Source: Pirellulaceae bacterium (lineage in GTDB: Bacteria; Planctomycetota; Planctomycetia; Pirellulales; Pirellulaceae). From it: a stretch of DNA of 64,000 bases. Of this stretch, positions 1 through 8,458 are shown one piece after another (positions within the stretch are counted from its first letter, which is position 1; each line of letters starts with the position of its first letter). The position numbers and the translations under genes are program-made. The notes below the pieces were generated by a model. That model was not told the DNA's origin, did not search any database, and was given only the letters and a program-made list of their open reading frames with translations. Location: positions 20,593-84,592 of the forward strand of contig JAGFJK010000239.1 in the NCBI GenBank assembly GCA_024102795.1, written 5' to 3'.

Positions 1-126
1 GCGCCGGGCGGTGGAGGCAAAATCCCGCTCCAGCCAAACTACGTCGTGGGACGCGACGGGGACTGGCTGGTCCTGCGTAATTTCGAGGGCCAGGAATACC
101 GTTATCCTGACCCGGTGGAGTCTTAG
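1..126 (+). CDS. Lysine 2,3-aminomutase (KamA/EpmB family), C-terminal fragment
   Basis: Only the last 41 codons are in the window, read in frame 1 to the TAG at 124-126. The peptide starts APGGGGKIPLQPNYV and continues with VLRNFEGQEYRYPDP. This matches the conserved C-terminal end of radical-SAM lysine 2,3-aminomutases, where a PGGGGKIPL segment precedes an NYV and an LRNFEG block. The family converts L-lysine to beta-lysine with a 4Fe-4S cluster, SAM and PLP; those catalytic parts lie outside the window. The next gene starts 3 bp downstream, so it heads or continues the operon. Family assignment rests on this short motif only. Confidence 0.75.
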   Translation, partial: APGGGGKIPLQPNYVVGRDGDWLVLRNFEGQEYRYPDPVES

Positions 127-129
127 GCC

Positions 130-690
130 ATGGCGGACGACGAACTGCTTTGCGTGCGGTGCGCCCGGCATACGCGGACCTGTTGCCAGCGATGCGAGAT
201 TTACACCACGCTCGGCGACGTGGAACGGATTGCCTGTTTCACGGGTGTCGATGATTTCACGGAGTTCCGCGTGCCGGAAGATCCGGAGTACCTGGACCAG
301 GACGACGATCCGGTCTGGAGCGCCCACGTGTTTCGCTCGGACCACAGCCGCCGTGTCCTCCGCCGCCAGCCCAACGGCGATTGCACGTTTCTCGGCGAGC
401 GAGGTTGCCGACTGCCCCTGGAGGTCCGCCCGCTGGTCTGCCGCTTGTATCCGTATGATTACACGGCCGGCGGCCTGCGGGAGGAATTGTCGCCAGGCTG
501 CCCCTTGGAACTGCTTCGCCCGGAACAGGATCTGATTGCGGCCCTGCGGATGAACCTCGATGACGCTCGCCGCTGGCACGAGCAGTTGTATCGCGAGATT
601 CGCGCCGAGCGGGACGGTGCCTTGCCGGGAGGCGCCGAGCGGAGCGGCATGCCGAGTCAAGCGGGTGGTTCCCCATGCGAATTGGCTTGA
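130..690 (+). CDS. YkgJ-family cysteine cluster protein
   Basis: This 186-residue protein begins with a dense cysteine group (C8, C11, C18, C19, C22) followed by further cysteines near 85, 93, 104 and 124. The arrangement, with CxFL...GCRL and RPxVCRLYP-like blocks, is that of the YkgJ family (putative zinc or iron-sulfur chelating proteins). The biochemical role of the family is not established. The ATG lies 3 bp after the aminomutase stop, and the end overlaps the next gene by 16 bp, so it is translated within the operon. It may supply or protect a metal centre for the neighbouring radical-SAM enzyme, but that is inference. Confidence 0.75.
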   Translation: MADDELLCVRCARHTRTCCQRCEIYTTLGDVERIACFTGVDDFTEFRVPEDPEYLDQDDDPVWSAHVFRSDHSRRVLRRQPNGDCTFLGERGCRLPLEVRPLVCRLYPYDYTAGGLREELSPGCPLELLRPEQDLIAALRMNLDDARRWHEQLYREIRAERDGALPGGAERSGMPSQAGGSPCELA

Positions 691-1739
691 CCTACGACCT
701 GCGCGACGAGTATCTCGCGGCTGGATACAGCGACGAGGAGACGGCCGAGTTCGATCGGCTGGAAACCATCGATGCGCTGGACCATGCCGTGCAGATGCTG
801 GGGTACGAGACCCGGCGGATCGGCTCCGCGAGACAACTGGTCCGGAGCCTGGCGGAGGGCCATCGCTGGGATCTGGTCTTGAACATCTGTGAAGGCCTGC
901 GGGGACCCGGCCGCGAGGCGCAGGTTCCCGCGATCCTCGACGTATTCGAGATCCCCTACACGTTCTCGGATCCCTGCGTGATGAGCGTCTGCCTGGACAA
1001 GAGCGTGGCCAAGAGCGTGGTGCGGCGCGCCGGCGTGCCAACTCCCCGCTTCGCCGTCGTCGAGAGCCTCGACACGCTGGACGGCGGACTGGACCTGCCG
1101 TTTCCCTTGTTCGCCAAACCGCTGGCCGAAGGCACCGGCAAGGGCGTCACGCCCGCGTCACTGGCGGACGACCGCCGGCAACTGCGGGATGTCTGCGAGC
1201 AGTTGCTGCAACGCTACCAGCAGCCGGTGCTGGTGGAGCAGTACCTGCCGGGCCGCGAGTTCACCGTGGGCATCTTGGGGACGGGGCCGGCGGCCCGCTG
1301 CCTGGGAACGCTGGAGATCGTGCTGCTGCCGGCCGCTGAGCCGCACGTTTACTCGTACTTGAACAAGGAACATTGCGAAGAGCGGGTGGAATGCCGGCTG
1401 GTCCGGGCCGAACACGACCCGCAGGTGGCGCAGGCCGAACGGATCGCCCTGGCGGCCTGGAGAACGCTGCGATGCCGCGACGGAGGACGGATCGACTTGC
1501 GTTGCGATGCGACCGGCCAGCCGCAGTTCATAGAGGCGAATCCGCTGGCCGGACTGCACCCTTCGCATTCCGACTTGCCGATGCTGGCCACGGCCGTCGG
1601 CATGCCCTATGTGGAACTGATCGGGAGAATCCTCGAGTCGGCCGCACGGCGCTGCGAGGCGGCCGGTGGCCGGCGAGTGGGAGTGGTTTCCGCGTCGCCC
1701 GGCGGCAACGCGATCCGGCGCGGCGAGGGCCAGCGGTGA
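675..1739 (+). CDS. ATP-grasp ligase, D-alanine-D-alanine ligase-like (first copy)
   Basis: 354 residues. The N-terminal Rossmann-like half has a VLNICEGL segment as in Ddl enzymes. The ATP-grasp half has an FAKPLAEGTGKGV lysine/glycine-loop segment, EQYLPGREFTVG, and the metal-binding end RIDLRCD...FIEANPLAGL. These are the Ddl-type ATP-grasp signatures, so the enzyme probably joins a carboxylate (often an amino acid) to an amine with ATP. A second related ligase follows with a 4-bp GTGA overlap and an aminomutase precedes it, so peptidoglycan D-Ala-D-Ala synthesis is not the obvious job. Ligation of beta-lysine or a derivative is a reasonable guess. The ATG at 675 overlaps the preceding gene. 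Confidence 0.8.
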   Translation: MRIGLTYDLRDEYLAAGYSDEETAEFDRLETIDALDHAVQMLGYETRRIGSARQLVRSLAEGHRWDLVLNICEGLRGPGREAQVPAILDVFEIPYTFSDPCVMSVCLDKSVAKSVVRRAGVPTPRFAVVESLDTLDGGLDLPFPLFAKPLAEGTGKGVTPASLADDRRQLRDVCEQLLQRYQQPVLVEQYLPGREFTVGILGTGPAARCLGTLEIVLLPAAEPHVYSYLNKEHCEERVECRLVRAEHDPQVAQAERIALAAWRTLRCRDGGRIDLRCDATGQPQFIEANPLAGLHPSHSDLPMLATAVGMPYVELIGRILESAARRCEAAGGRRVGVVSASPGGNAIRRGEGQR

Positions 1740-2725
1740 ACGTTGTCGTGCTGTACAACGAGCCTGGCGACGACGCGGCCGTGGACGAACAGGATGTCTG
1801 GAACCAGCGCGACGCCGTGCTGGACGCCTTGCGAAACTTGGGGCACGATGCGTTGGCCCTGGGCTGCACGCTGGACCTGGCGCAGTTGAGGCGGACGCTC
1901 CTCGAACAGCGGCCGGATCTGGTGTTCAACCTGGTCGAGTCCCTGGGAGGGACCGACCGGCTGATGCCGCTGGCCACGCTGCTGCTGGAGGCCCTGCGGA
2001 TTCCCTACACGGGCGCTCGGACGAATGCGATCCTGGCCACGGCCGATAAGCGGGCCGCCAAACAGCAACTGCGGTCCGCCGGCCTGCCCACACCCGACTG
2101 GCTGCCCTCGGCCACCGCGTCGTCGGGCCCCTGGGACCAGTGGGGACGCTGGAGCTGGTCGGCCTGTCGCTGGATCATCAAACCGGTTTGGGAGCACGCG
2201 TCGCTGGGCATGGAGGACGACTGCGTGGTCCTGGTACGGGACGTGGCCGAACTGCGGCGCGAACTGGACTGGCGGGAGCGGCGTAGCGGCCGGCCGCTGT
2301 TCGCCGAACGGTTCGTGGACGGCCGCGAGTTCAATCTTTCGCTGCTGGCGGGCCAGGTCTTGCCTCCCGCGGAAATCGACTTTACTGGTTTTCCTCCGGG
2401 CAAGCCGCGGATCGTCGGCCGGCGCGCCAAATGGCAGCCAGACTCGTTTGAATACCAGCAGACGCCGCGGCGGTTTGACTTCCCGGAATCCGATGCGAGC
2501 CTGCTGCAGCAGCTTCAGCGGTGCGCCGCCGACTGTTGGCGGCTGTTCGATCTGACCGGCTTTGCCCGAGTGGACATCCGAGTGGATGGCGACGGTCAGC
2601 CCCAGACGCTCGAAGTCAACGTCAACCCGTGCCTCGCGCCCGACGCGGGGTTCGCCGCGGCCCTGGCCAGGGCCGGCATTAGTTTTGAACAGGCTGTGGG
2701 AAGGATCGTCAGTGAGGCCTTATGA
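1736..2725 (+). CDS. ATP-grasp ligase, D-alanine-D-alanine ligase-like (second copy)
   Basis: A GTG start at 1736 overlaps the previous stop by 4 bp (GTGA). The open frame runs further upstream, but that part lies inside the preceding gene. The 329-residue product begins NVVVLYNEPGDD and has the Ddl-like segment LVFNLVESLGG, a WIIKPVWEHASLG lysine segment, AERFVDGREFNLS, and the C-terminal RVDIRVD...LEVNVNPCL metal/ATP site. It is a paralogue-like partner of the upstream ligase rather than a duplicate, since the sequences differ widely. Two ligases in tandem suggest two successive amide bonds in one product. The stop overlaps the next ATG by 4 bp. Confidence 0.8.
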   Translation: MNVVVLYNEPGDDAAVDEQDVWNQRDAVLDALRNLGHDALALGCTLDLAQLRRTLLEQRPDLVFNLVESLGGTDRLMPLATLLLEALRIPYTGARTNAILATADKRAAKQQLRSAGLPTPDWLPSATASSGPWDQWGRWSWSACRWIIKPVWEHASLGMEDDCVVLVRDVAELRRELDWRERRSGRPLFAERFVDGREFNLSLLAGQVLPPAEIDFTGFPPGKPRIVGRRAKWQPDSFEYQQTPRRFDFPESDASLLQQLQRCAADCWRLFDLTGFARVDIRVDGDGQPQTLEVNVNPCLAPDAGFAAALARAGISFEQAVGRIVSEAL

Positions 2726-3234
2726 ACCAGTCGCCCGAATCGAGCCAGCACCTCTGCCCTACGCTGCGAGAATCCGTGGCCGCCGCGGACCGGGAACTGG
2801 TTCGGCAACTAGTTGCCGCCACCGGCTTCTTTCGCGACGACGAACTACTCGTGGCGGTCGAACTGGTCGACGAACGACTGCACAAGGGATTGGCCTCCGG
2901 CTATCACTTCCTGTTTGCCGAAGTCGACCGGCGGCAGGCCGGGTACGCCTGTTATGGCCCGATCGCCTGCACGGTGGGCAGTTGGGACCTGTACTGGATC
3001 GTAGTGGATCCCCGCTGGCAAGGCCGAGGACTGGGCCAGGCCCTGGTCGGTGCCTGCGAGCAACGGATCCAGGCTGCCGGAGGACGGCGGCTGTACATTG
3101 AAACCTCCGGCCGCCCGCAATACGCTCCGACGCGAGCGTTCTACCGGCGCTGCGGGTACGAGGTGGCCGCCGAGTTGACGGACTTCTATGATCTGGGCGA
3201 CGACAAAGTCGTCTGGCACAAACGGATTGCTTAG
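2722..3234 (+). CDS. GNAT-family N-acetyltransferase
   Basis: 170 residues, starting at an ATG that overlaps the second ligase by ATGA. The acetyl-CoA motif A is clear as VDPRWQGRGLGQALV near residues 94-108, followed by a typical AFYRRCGYEVAAEL block near the C-terminus. It is a stand-alone GNAT enzyme that probably acetylates an amine. As the last gene of the aminomutase/ligase operon it could acetylate beta-lysine or the ligated product. AblB, the known beta-lysine acetyltransferase, is also a GNAT protein, but this protein is shorter than my memory of AblB, so that equivalence is unproven. Confidence 0.8.
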   Translation: MNQSPESSQHLCPTLRESVAAADRELVRQLVAATGFFRDDELLVAVELVDERLHKGLASGYHFLFAEVDRRQAGYACYGPIACTVGSWDLYWIVVDPRWQGRGLGQALVGACEQRIQAAGGRRLYIETSGRPQYAPTRAFYRRCGYEVAAELTDFYDLGDDKVVWHKRIA

Positions 3235-3261
3235 CGGAAGAGCGCCGATTCAAAGTCCCAC

Positions 3262-4194
3262 TCAGCCCCGCAGCGGCAAGTAGATCATGGTCCGTAAATC
3301 GACAGGCGGCGTGTCGTGCGGATCGTTCTGGTAGACTTCGAACGCACCGACCCGGCTTTGCTTGAGCTTCTTGTATCGCGCCACCTGGTTGGCGATGCTC
3401 CAGGCGTTGCCCAGGTGGTTGTAACTGCCGATATGCTCGACCCGCAGCGCCCGCACCTGGGGAATCGACCAGGCGGACAATCCGGCCGGAGCACTCGTGC
3501 CGGCCGGCAAGCTCAAGCCGCTGGTGTAGTCGAAAGCGCCGGTCTTGAAGTCCAGCTTATGATACACCGACATCGGCTGGCCGTCGGTCGGCAGTCCTTG
3601 TTCGGCCAGCCGGCGCCGAGCCTCGCTGAACGCGACGTCCATCGACGGGCCGATCTCGCTGAGCGCGCACGTCGTCCGCACGCCGGCCATCGTCAGCGGT
3701 CCGACCGGCTGCACGCCCTGGACATCGGTGCGGGACAGGATCTGCCCCGTCTCGAGCCATTCCTTCAACATCTTCAGGCCGCGATCGTAATCCATGCCGA
3801 TCAGCGTCTCCATCTGGCGGGACATCCAGAACAGGAACCAGGGAAGCGAACCACGCATCTGCCAGGTCAGACGGGTGCCGCCTCCTTCCGTCGCCAGTTC
3901 GAACGTGACCTGCGATTGCGATTTGAACGGTTTGATGAACCGCAACTGGTCCTCGATCCGGCGTCCCGGCTCGAGCCGCTGATGTTCGATCTCGCCCTGC
4001 CCCACCAGGTCGCCCTGCCAGGAATAGACGGCACCGACCGACGAGCCGTCGCCGCGAACCTCAACGCGGGCCTGCGGGTCGGCTCCCAGCCAGGGCGACC
4101 AGGTGGTCCAGGTGCCGAAGTCGGCCACCGCGTCGAACACCTTGTCGCACGAGGCCTGGATCTGGATCGATCGCTGGACGAGCAGTTGGGGCAT
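3262..4194 (-). CDS. SRPBCC-domain protein with C-terminal GyrI-like effector-binding domain
   Basis: 310 residues. Residues 1-145 look like an SRPBCC/polyketide-cyclase fold: RSIQIQASCDKVFDAVADF at the start, then WSPWL, and a GGTRLTWQMRGS strand. Residues from about 165 to the end resemble the GyrI/AraC effector-binding domain, with a signature near LTMAGVRTTC and repeated Y/W positions. Proteins of this architecture bind small hydrophobic ligands; no enzyme activity is evident. The gene converges on the acetyltransferase with 27 bp between stops and is probably monocistronic. Confidence 0.75.
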   Translation of the reverse strand: MPQLLVQRSIQIQASCDKVFDAVADFGTWTTWSPWLGADPQARVEVRGDGSSVGAVYSWQGDLVGQGEIEHQRLEPGRRIEDQLRFIKPFKSQSQVTFELATEGGGTRLTWQMRGSLPWFLFWMSRQMETLIGMDYDRGLKMLKEWLETGQILSRTDVQGVQPVGPLTMAGVRTTCALSEIGPSMDVAFSEARRRLAEQGLPTDGQPMSVYHKLDFKTGAFDYTSGLSLPAGTSAPAGLSAWSIPQVRALRVEHIGSYNHLGNAWSIANQVARYKKLKQSRVGAFEVYQNDPHDTPPVDLRTMIYLPLRG

Positions 4195-4569
4195 TGCAGT
4201 GCCTTCCGCGAAGGGGATGCTGGATTCTTGCCGATTGCTTGCCGCCTGTCCTGGAGGCGGCAGGGCCTGGTGGCTGCAACTTGGTACGGCAGGCGTCCGC
4301 CGGAATGAACTCGCCTTGAAGTGTAGCAGCCACGCGCCGGTATTTCACGTCCCTGCGGCCCGTGTTGTTCAGCCAACGTCAGTTGGCCGAAGCGATTCTC
4401 GACCTGCGAGAGACACGGACGCCGAAGAGTGCTATCTTGACGCCGAGTGTTGTTTTGCAGCGGCCGGAACGTCACCGGATGTCAGTCGCCTGCTAGGCGC
4501 AGTGGCGGCAGTAAGATATGCTGTACAGACGTGCACACTTCGCGGTAGCCCCCAGTGGTGAGATTCAAG
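4195..4569. other. Intergenic region between SRPBCC gene and methyltransferase
   Basis: This is 375 bp between divergent genes. No convincing coding frame is seen. It presumably holds both promoters, but I cannot pick a well-spaced -35/-10 pair. Base composition shifts from GC-rich to more balanced toward the methyltransferase side, marking the left edge of the restriction-modification island. Confidence 0.4.
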
Positions 4570-5526
4570 ATGAATTCGGGCTTGACCTTTGGCTACGCCT
4601 TTCAAAAGTTCGGTCGGTCGTTTGCGATTCACGCGGACTGTTTCGAATGGCTGGAACGAGTTCCGGGGAACTCCCTTCATGCGGTCGTCACCGACCCACC
4701 ATATGGCGTGAAGGAGTATGACTTGGATCAGCTACAGAAACGCACCAACGGCAAGGGGGGCATCTGGCGCATACCACCCTCATTCGACGGGCACACAAGG
4801 CAACCGCTTCCGCGATTCACCGCACTCGACGCGAAGGAGCGGGAAAGACTTCGGCGTTACTTCGAGGAGTGGAGCCGACTCTTGAATCGTGCGTTACGTC
4901 CCGGAGCCCATGTGTTTGTGGCCACCAACGCGTTTATCGCACAGACTTTTTATGACTCGGTAGTCTGTGGTGGATTGGAGTTCCGAGGCCAAGTCATTCG
5001 GTTGGTTCGCACCTTGCGGGGGGGGGACAGACCCAAGAACGCTGAAGCGGAATTTCCCGACGTGTCGTCAATGCCCAAAGGCTGCTATGAGCCTTGGGGA
5101 GTATTTCGCAAACCAATGTTGCCCAAGATGACGGTAAGTGAATGCCTTCGCGAGTTCCAGACCGGCGGCTTGCGTCGCATGCCAGACGGCAGACCGTTCG
5201 AAGATGTGGTTCCGAGCGAACGAACTCCGAAGCGAGAACGGGAGATTGCCAACCATCCGAGCCTTAAGCCTCAGTCGTTCTTGAGACAAGTCGTTTACGC
5301 GTCGCTTCCGTTAGGCGAAGGTGTGGTCGTCGATCCATTCATGGGTTCCGGGTCAACGCTGGCCGCCGCGGAAGCGGTTGGCTTGTGTGCGATCGGACTT
5401 GAACGATTTGACGATTTCTACCACCTGGCAAGCAAGGCGATTCCACGACTGAAGGAAGTGAAAGTCCGATTTGAACTTGCGCCGAACTTGGAATTCGTGG
5501 ATTCGCAGCCGCGTCTCTTCAAATGA
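4570..5526 (+). CDS. Site-specific DNA methyltransferase (DPPY type, N6-A or N4-C)
   Basis: 318 residues from the ATG at 4570; a GTG at 4555 would add five residues and neither start has a strong ribosome-binding site. The catalytic motif IV is VTDPPYG near residue 41, and the SAM-binding motif I is DPFMGSGST near residue 256. This order (catalytic before SAM site) is the beta-class arrangement. A long middle section with LRGGDRPKNAEAEF and HPSLKPQSFLR is shared by a stand-alone methylase family. The gene is clearly less GC-rich than its neighbours and contains nine consecutive G at about 5018-5026. A nuclease-like gene converges on its 3' end with an 8-bp overlap, suggesting a type II restriction-modification pair. 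Confidence 0.85.
   Translation: MNSGLTFGYAFQKFGRSFAIHADCFEWLERVPGNSLHAVVTDPPYGVKEYDLDQLQKRTNGKGGIWRIPPSFDGHTRQPLPRFTALDAKERERLRRYFEEWSRLLNRALRPGAHVFVATNAFIAQTFYDSVVCGGLEFRGQVIRLVRTLRGGDRPKNAEAEFPDVSSMPKGCYEPWGVFRKPMLPKMTVSECLREFQTGGLRRMPDGRPFEDVVPSERTPKREREIANHPSLKPQSFLRQVVYASLPLGEGVVVDPFMGSGSTLAAAEAVGLCAIGLERFDDFYHLASKAIPRLKEVKVRFELAPNLEFVDSQPRLFK
5018..5026 (+). repeat. Nine-G homopolymer inside the methyltransferase gene
   Basis: A run of nine G encodes the Arg-Gly-Gly junction of the LRGGD segment. The frame is intact at this length. Gain or loss of one G would truncate the enzyme, so it is a possible slipped-strand site. Confidence 0.75.
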
Positions 5527-6187
5527 AAGTTGATGCGTTTGGGTCGAGATCTAAGTCGCGATAGATCCAGTTGGCTTCCATCTTGGCGCTCCCAGACGGT
5601 AATACAGTTGCCGTGATGGTTCGGCGACTGGTTGGCGACCGCCCGGAGAACTTCCAGTCCCCTGTTTCTAGTTCCGCACCAACCACTTTTACAAAGGAGA
5701 AAGGCTTGGGCGGCACATTCTTAACGTCGTCTGAAGGTCGGTTACTGTCAAACACGAAGACCATTAGAAAACACTCTTCCGGATTGTGGCCCTGCCAACC
5801 CTTGAGGTATCGCGACCCTTTGACCTCGATGCCATCAATCGCATGTAGCTGCGAGTCGTTGGGATACCTCCCTTTCGGCAGGATATCCGGGTGGCCGTTG
5901 TGATACGAATTCTTCACTATGCTTGGGCAGTGTCTTGGCATAGTCGCCGTCATAAACTCGCCGACAATGCTGCTGAAGTTCGCGGGCATCAGGATCGCTT
6001 CCAATCGAGGCATCGATCGGCCCGCCAGCGACCCGTTTACCAGGCGTAGGAATTCAAGCAACTCACGCATTGCGGCACCCACGTGGTCACAGGTAAGACC
6101 GTAGGGAAGGTTTGCACTCGCATTAAATCTGCCGTGACTCAGCGAACGTGGAATGGCTGCGACGCTTTCGGCGCTATTCTTGCTCAT
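5519..6187 (-). CDS. Putative type II restriction endonuclease (PD-(D/E)xK-like)
   Basis: 222 residues with no family I can name. It carries HPDIL near residues 98-102 and GIEVKGSR near 119-126, separated by about 20 residues. This PD...ExK pattern is the catalytic signature of many restriction endonucleases. A W-x-GHN and FLMVFVFD segment follows, as expected for the core strands. The gene converges on the methyltransferase and shares its lower GC content. The position next to a DPPY methylase is the main support for calling it the cognate nuclease. Recognition sequence cannot be told from the sequence. Confidence 0.6.
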   Translation of the reverse strand: MSKNSAESVAAIPRSLSHGRFNASANLPYGLTCDHVGAAMRELLEFLRLVNGSLAGRSMPRLEAILMPANFSSIVGEFMTATMPRHCPSIVKNSYHNGHPDILPKGRYPNDSQLHAIDGIEVKGSRYLKGWQGHNPEECFLMVFVFDSNRPSDDVKNVPPKPFSFVKVVGAELETGDWKFSGRSPTSRRTITATVLPSGSAKMEANWIYRDLDLDPNASTFI

Positions 6188-6409
6188 CGTACCGATTCAG
6201 TTGTTTACCGTTTACGGTTTGCCGGCACATGGTTTTCCAACTCAGAGTCGTCGCCCGCCGTATCTTTTTCCGGCCGCGACAACGACCACCATCTGGCAAT
6301 CATCGGCCTGACCGTCGCTTTGGTTTAGGCAAAGTGTTACGAAGGTGCGGGTTACACGGGTGCCGCACTTGGACAGGCGAATTGGGGAATTCCGGGGGAT
6401 CCTCGACGC

Positions 6410-6727
6410 CTACCAGTCCGACTGGTCCAGCAGCAAGCGGCGGGCTCGGCGTTCGGCCCGCTCCCAATCGCCACGCTCGGCCTGCTCGATGATTTCCAGC
6501 AGAAAGCTCGCTTCCCGCGAGGTGATCAGTCCGGCAGCCTGGCGGTTGTCAATCATCTGGCGGGCCGCGGGCAGTTGAGCCTCCCGCCTGCCGTTGCAGA
6601 CGCCTGCCACCGACTCGGCCAATTCATAGGCCGAACTGCCCACGGGCGGATACCGGCCGCAGCCCGCGAGCAAGGCGATTGCCGATAGCAACAGACAACT
6701 ACTCAGCGCACAAGTCCTAAAAGTCAT
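6410..6727 (-). CDS. Small lipoprotein of unknown function
   Basis: 105 residues from the ATG at 6727, which overlaps the end of the upstream prepilin-like gene by 11 bp; the longer open frame upstream lies within that gene. The N-terminus MTFRTCALSSCLLL...LLAGC is a lipoprotein signal with the lipobox cysteine near residue 23. The rest is helical and charged (EIIEQAERGDWERAERRARR). It resembles small lipoproteins that accompany planctomycete DUF1559 genes. Function unknown. Confidence 0.7.
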   Translation of the reverse strand: MTFRTCALSSCLLLSAIALLAGCGRYPPVGSSAYELAESVAGVCNGRREAQLPAARQMIDNRQAAGLITSREASFLLEIIEQAERGDWERAERRARRLLLDQSDW

Positions 6728-7799
6728 CCACCACCTCGCCCTCGCCGATGCTGCTGAGCGCGGCGAATATCTGCAGATTGATGGTCTCGGCCACGAACCG
6801 CACCGACCCGTCACCCAGCAAGATCATTGCGCCGCCGGGGTGTTCCGCCATCATTTGCCCGACGTGCAAGGTGGGGAAATTGGGCGGATGAATGATCGGA
6901 TTGCCCAGTGCGTCGGATTCGCCCAGCGCGGGGCCACTGTGAGCCAGAACCAGCGTGGCGGCCGACTCCACGGCGTTGGCCGGCGATTGGACCTTGGGGT
7001 GCACGGCCGCGCCGGGTACCACGGCCACCCAGGTCTTATCGCTCAGCCGCGACGTGTGCTCGCCCACGAAGACGGTGTTGGAGAGTCCGTCGGTAACATC
7101 CGCGAACTTGACGCGCGAGTTGCGATAGAACGGCCCGTCGGCCAGCAACGAGACTTGTCCGCCATAACCTCCGGCCGGTCCCGAACAGTCTCCCCAGCAC
7201 TCTTCCTGCCCGTGGCTGGCCACGTAATGGCTGCGTCCAAACAGCAGCGATCGGCCGGCCTTCCGCAGCGGGGCGCCCGCCGCGTCGACCAGCACGAACG
7301 CGTCGCTGCCGCCGGTCGCCGACGGGCAGAGAAACACGGGCAGCCGTGTCGCCACCGCCTGAGCCAGCGCGGGGTCCCAGGCCGGCAGCCGCGGATCAAA
7401 CCGCTCGGCCAGCGGCGTCTGCTCCAGATAGGGCAGCAACTGAGCGCTCCAGGCCCAGCCCGGCGCCGCGTCCCAGGTGACCGCATCGTAGTCCTCGGCC
7501 GGCAGACTGGCGATGCGAGCGTAATCGGCAAACGCCACATAGCCGGCCGGCAACACGCCGTACACGCCTTCGTAGTTGTGGATCGCCAGCCCGATCTGCT
7601 TCAGGTGGTTGCCGCAACTCATCCGCCGCCCGGCCTCGCGAGCGGCCTGGACCGCCGGCAGCAACAGACTCACCAGCACGCCGATCACGGCGATTACCAC
7701 CAGCAATTCGACGAGCGTAAAGCCCGACTGGGCCTTCGCCGTCCGAGGGCGCCTGACAATAGTCTCCGGCCGGAAAGCCGCTTGTCGGATGTTGTCCAT
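6717..7799 (-). CDS. DUF1559 domain protein with prepilin-type N-terminus
   Basis: 360 residues from the ATG at 7799, which has a GGGAGA ribosome-binding site; the frame is open further upstream but without a signal. A type IV prepilin cleavage/methylation segment, [15 protein letters not shown], begins near residue 26. [22 protein letters not shown] follows, the hallmark of the planctomycete DUF1559 family, and the C-terminus has the family's HPGGAMILLGDGSVRF block. Such proteins are numerous in planctomycetes and probably form pilin-like surface structures. The lipoprotein gene downstream overlaps it by 11 bp and is probably co-transcribed. Confidence 0.9.
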   Translation of the reverse strand: MDNIRQAAFRPETIVRRPRTAKAQSGFTLVELLVVIAVIGVLVSLLLPAVQAAREAGRRMSCGNHLKQIGLAIHNYEGVYGVLPAGYVAFADYARIASLPAEDYDAVTWDAAPGWAWSAQLLPYLEQTPLAERFDPRLPAWDPALAQAVATRLPVFLCPSATGGSDAFVLVDAAGAPLRKAGRSLLFGRSHYVASHGQEECWGDCSGPAGGYGGQVSLLADGPFYRNSRVKFADVTDGLSNTVFVGEHTSRLSDKTWVAVVPGAAVHPKVQSPANAVESAATLVLAHSGPALGESDALGNPIIHPPNFPTLHVGQMMAEHPGGAMILLGDGSVRFVAETINLQIFAALSSIGEGEVVDDF

Positions 7800-7990
7800 C
7801 TGGGAATCTCCCGCTGCCCGCCGTGCCGAGTACGTCCCGCCGCCGCGATCCCAGGGCGCCATCCCTCCGCGGCGCCGACCCAGGATGTAGCGCTGGCTAC
7901 AACTGGAGGCAGAGTTTAGCTATTGCTACAATCGTGTCAAGCGGCCCGTCCGGCAGATTTTGCGTCCGGCATTTTTTCCGAACGAAACGT

Positions 7991-8320
7991 CTATTCGCCC
8001 AAGATTCCCAGGTTTGCCAGGAGTTCTCCCATTTCTCCGGCGGCGTGCCGATCGCCCTGTTTGCGGGCCTCCTCGATGCCAGCCCGCAGCACGCTCCGAG
8101 CGTCGGCCACTCGGTTGAGCGCGACAAGTTGCTGAGCGGACATCAGGAAGGCCGGCACGTAGGGGGGATTCTCTTTCTGCAGTTCCCCCAGTTGCTCCAG
8201 ACTGGCGTCATGCTGCCCCTCCTTACGCAATTCCATGGCCAGGCTATACCTCAGAAAGGTGTCTTCGGGAGATTCCCGCAGCATGGCTTCGATCTTCTCG
8301 CGTCGCGACGGCAAGTTCAT
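7991..8320 (-). CDS. Short TPR-like protein
   Basis: 109 residues, almost entirely helical. The segments PEDTFLRYSLAMELRKEGQHD, YVPAFLMSAQQLVALNRVADA and GDRHAAGEMGELLANLG have the spacing of about three tetratricopeptide-like helix pairs. It probably mediates protein interaction. It lies about 190 bp upstream of the DUF1559 gene on the same strand, so co-transcription is uncertain. Confidence 0.7.
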   Translation of the reverse strand: MNLPSRREKIEAMLRESPEDTFLRYSLAMELRKEGQHDASLEQLGELQKENPPYVPAFLMSAQQLVALNRVADARSVLRAGIEEARKQGDRHAAGEMGELLANLGILGE

Positions 8321-8458
8321 GGTGAGGCCCGCAGAGACTTCGTAATCGGAAAAATCGCGCGAATCGTTTCATCTTGTTGGTTGGGTCGGACGATAACAAG
8401 TCCCGCGCAAGAGTTGTCAGACCGTCTCGCCACAGGACCGAGCCATCAGGACCGTGCC

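Noticed and set aside
7823..8458. Upstream extension of the DUF11-type gene
   Set aside because: The longer frame overlaps an antisense TPR-like gene and would bury the signal peptide that begins at 8459.
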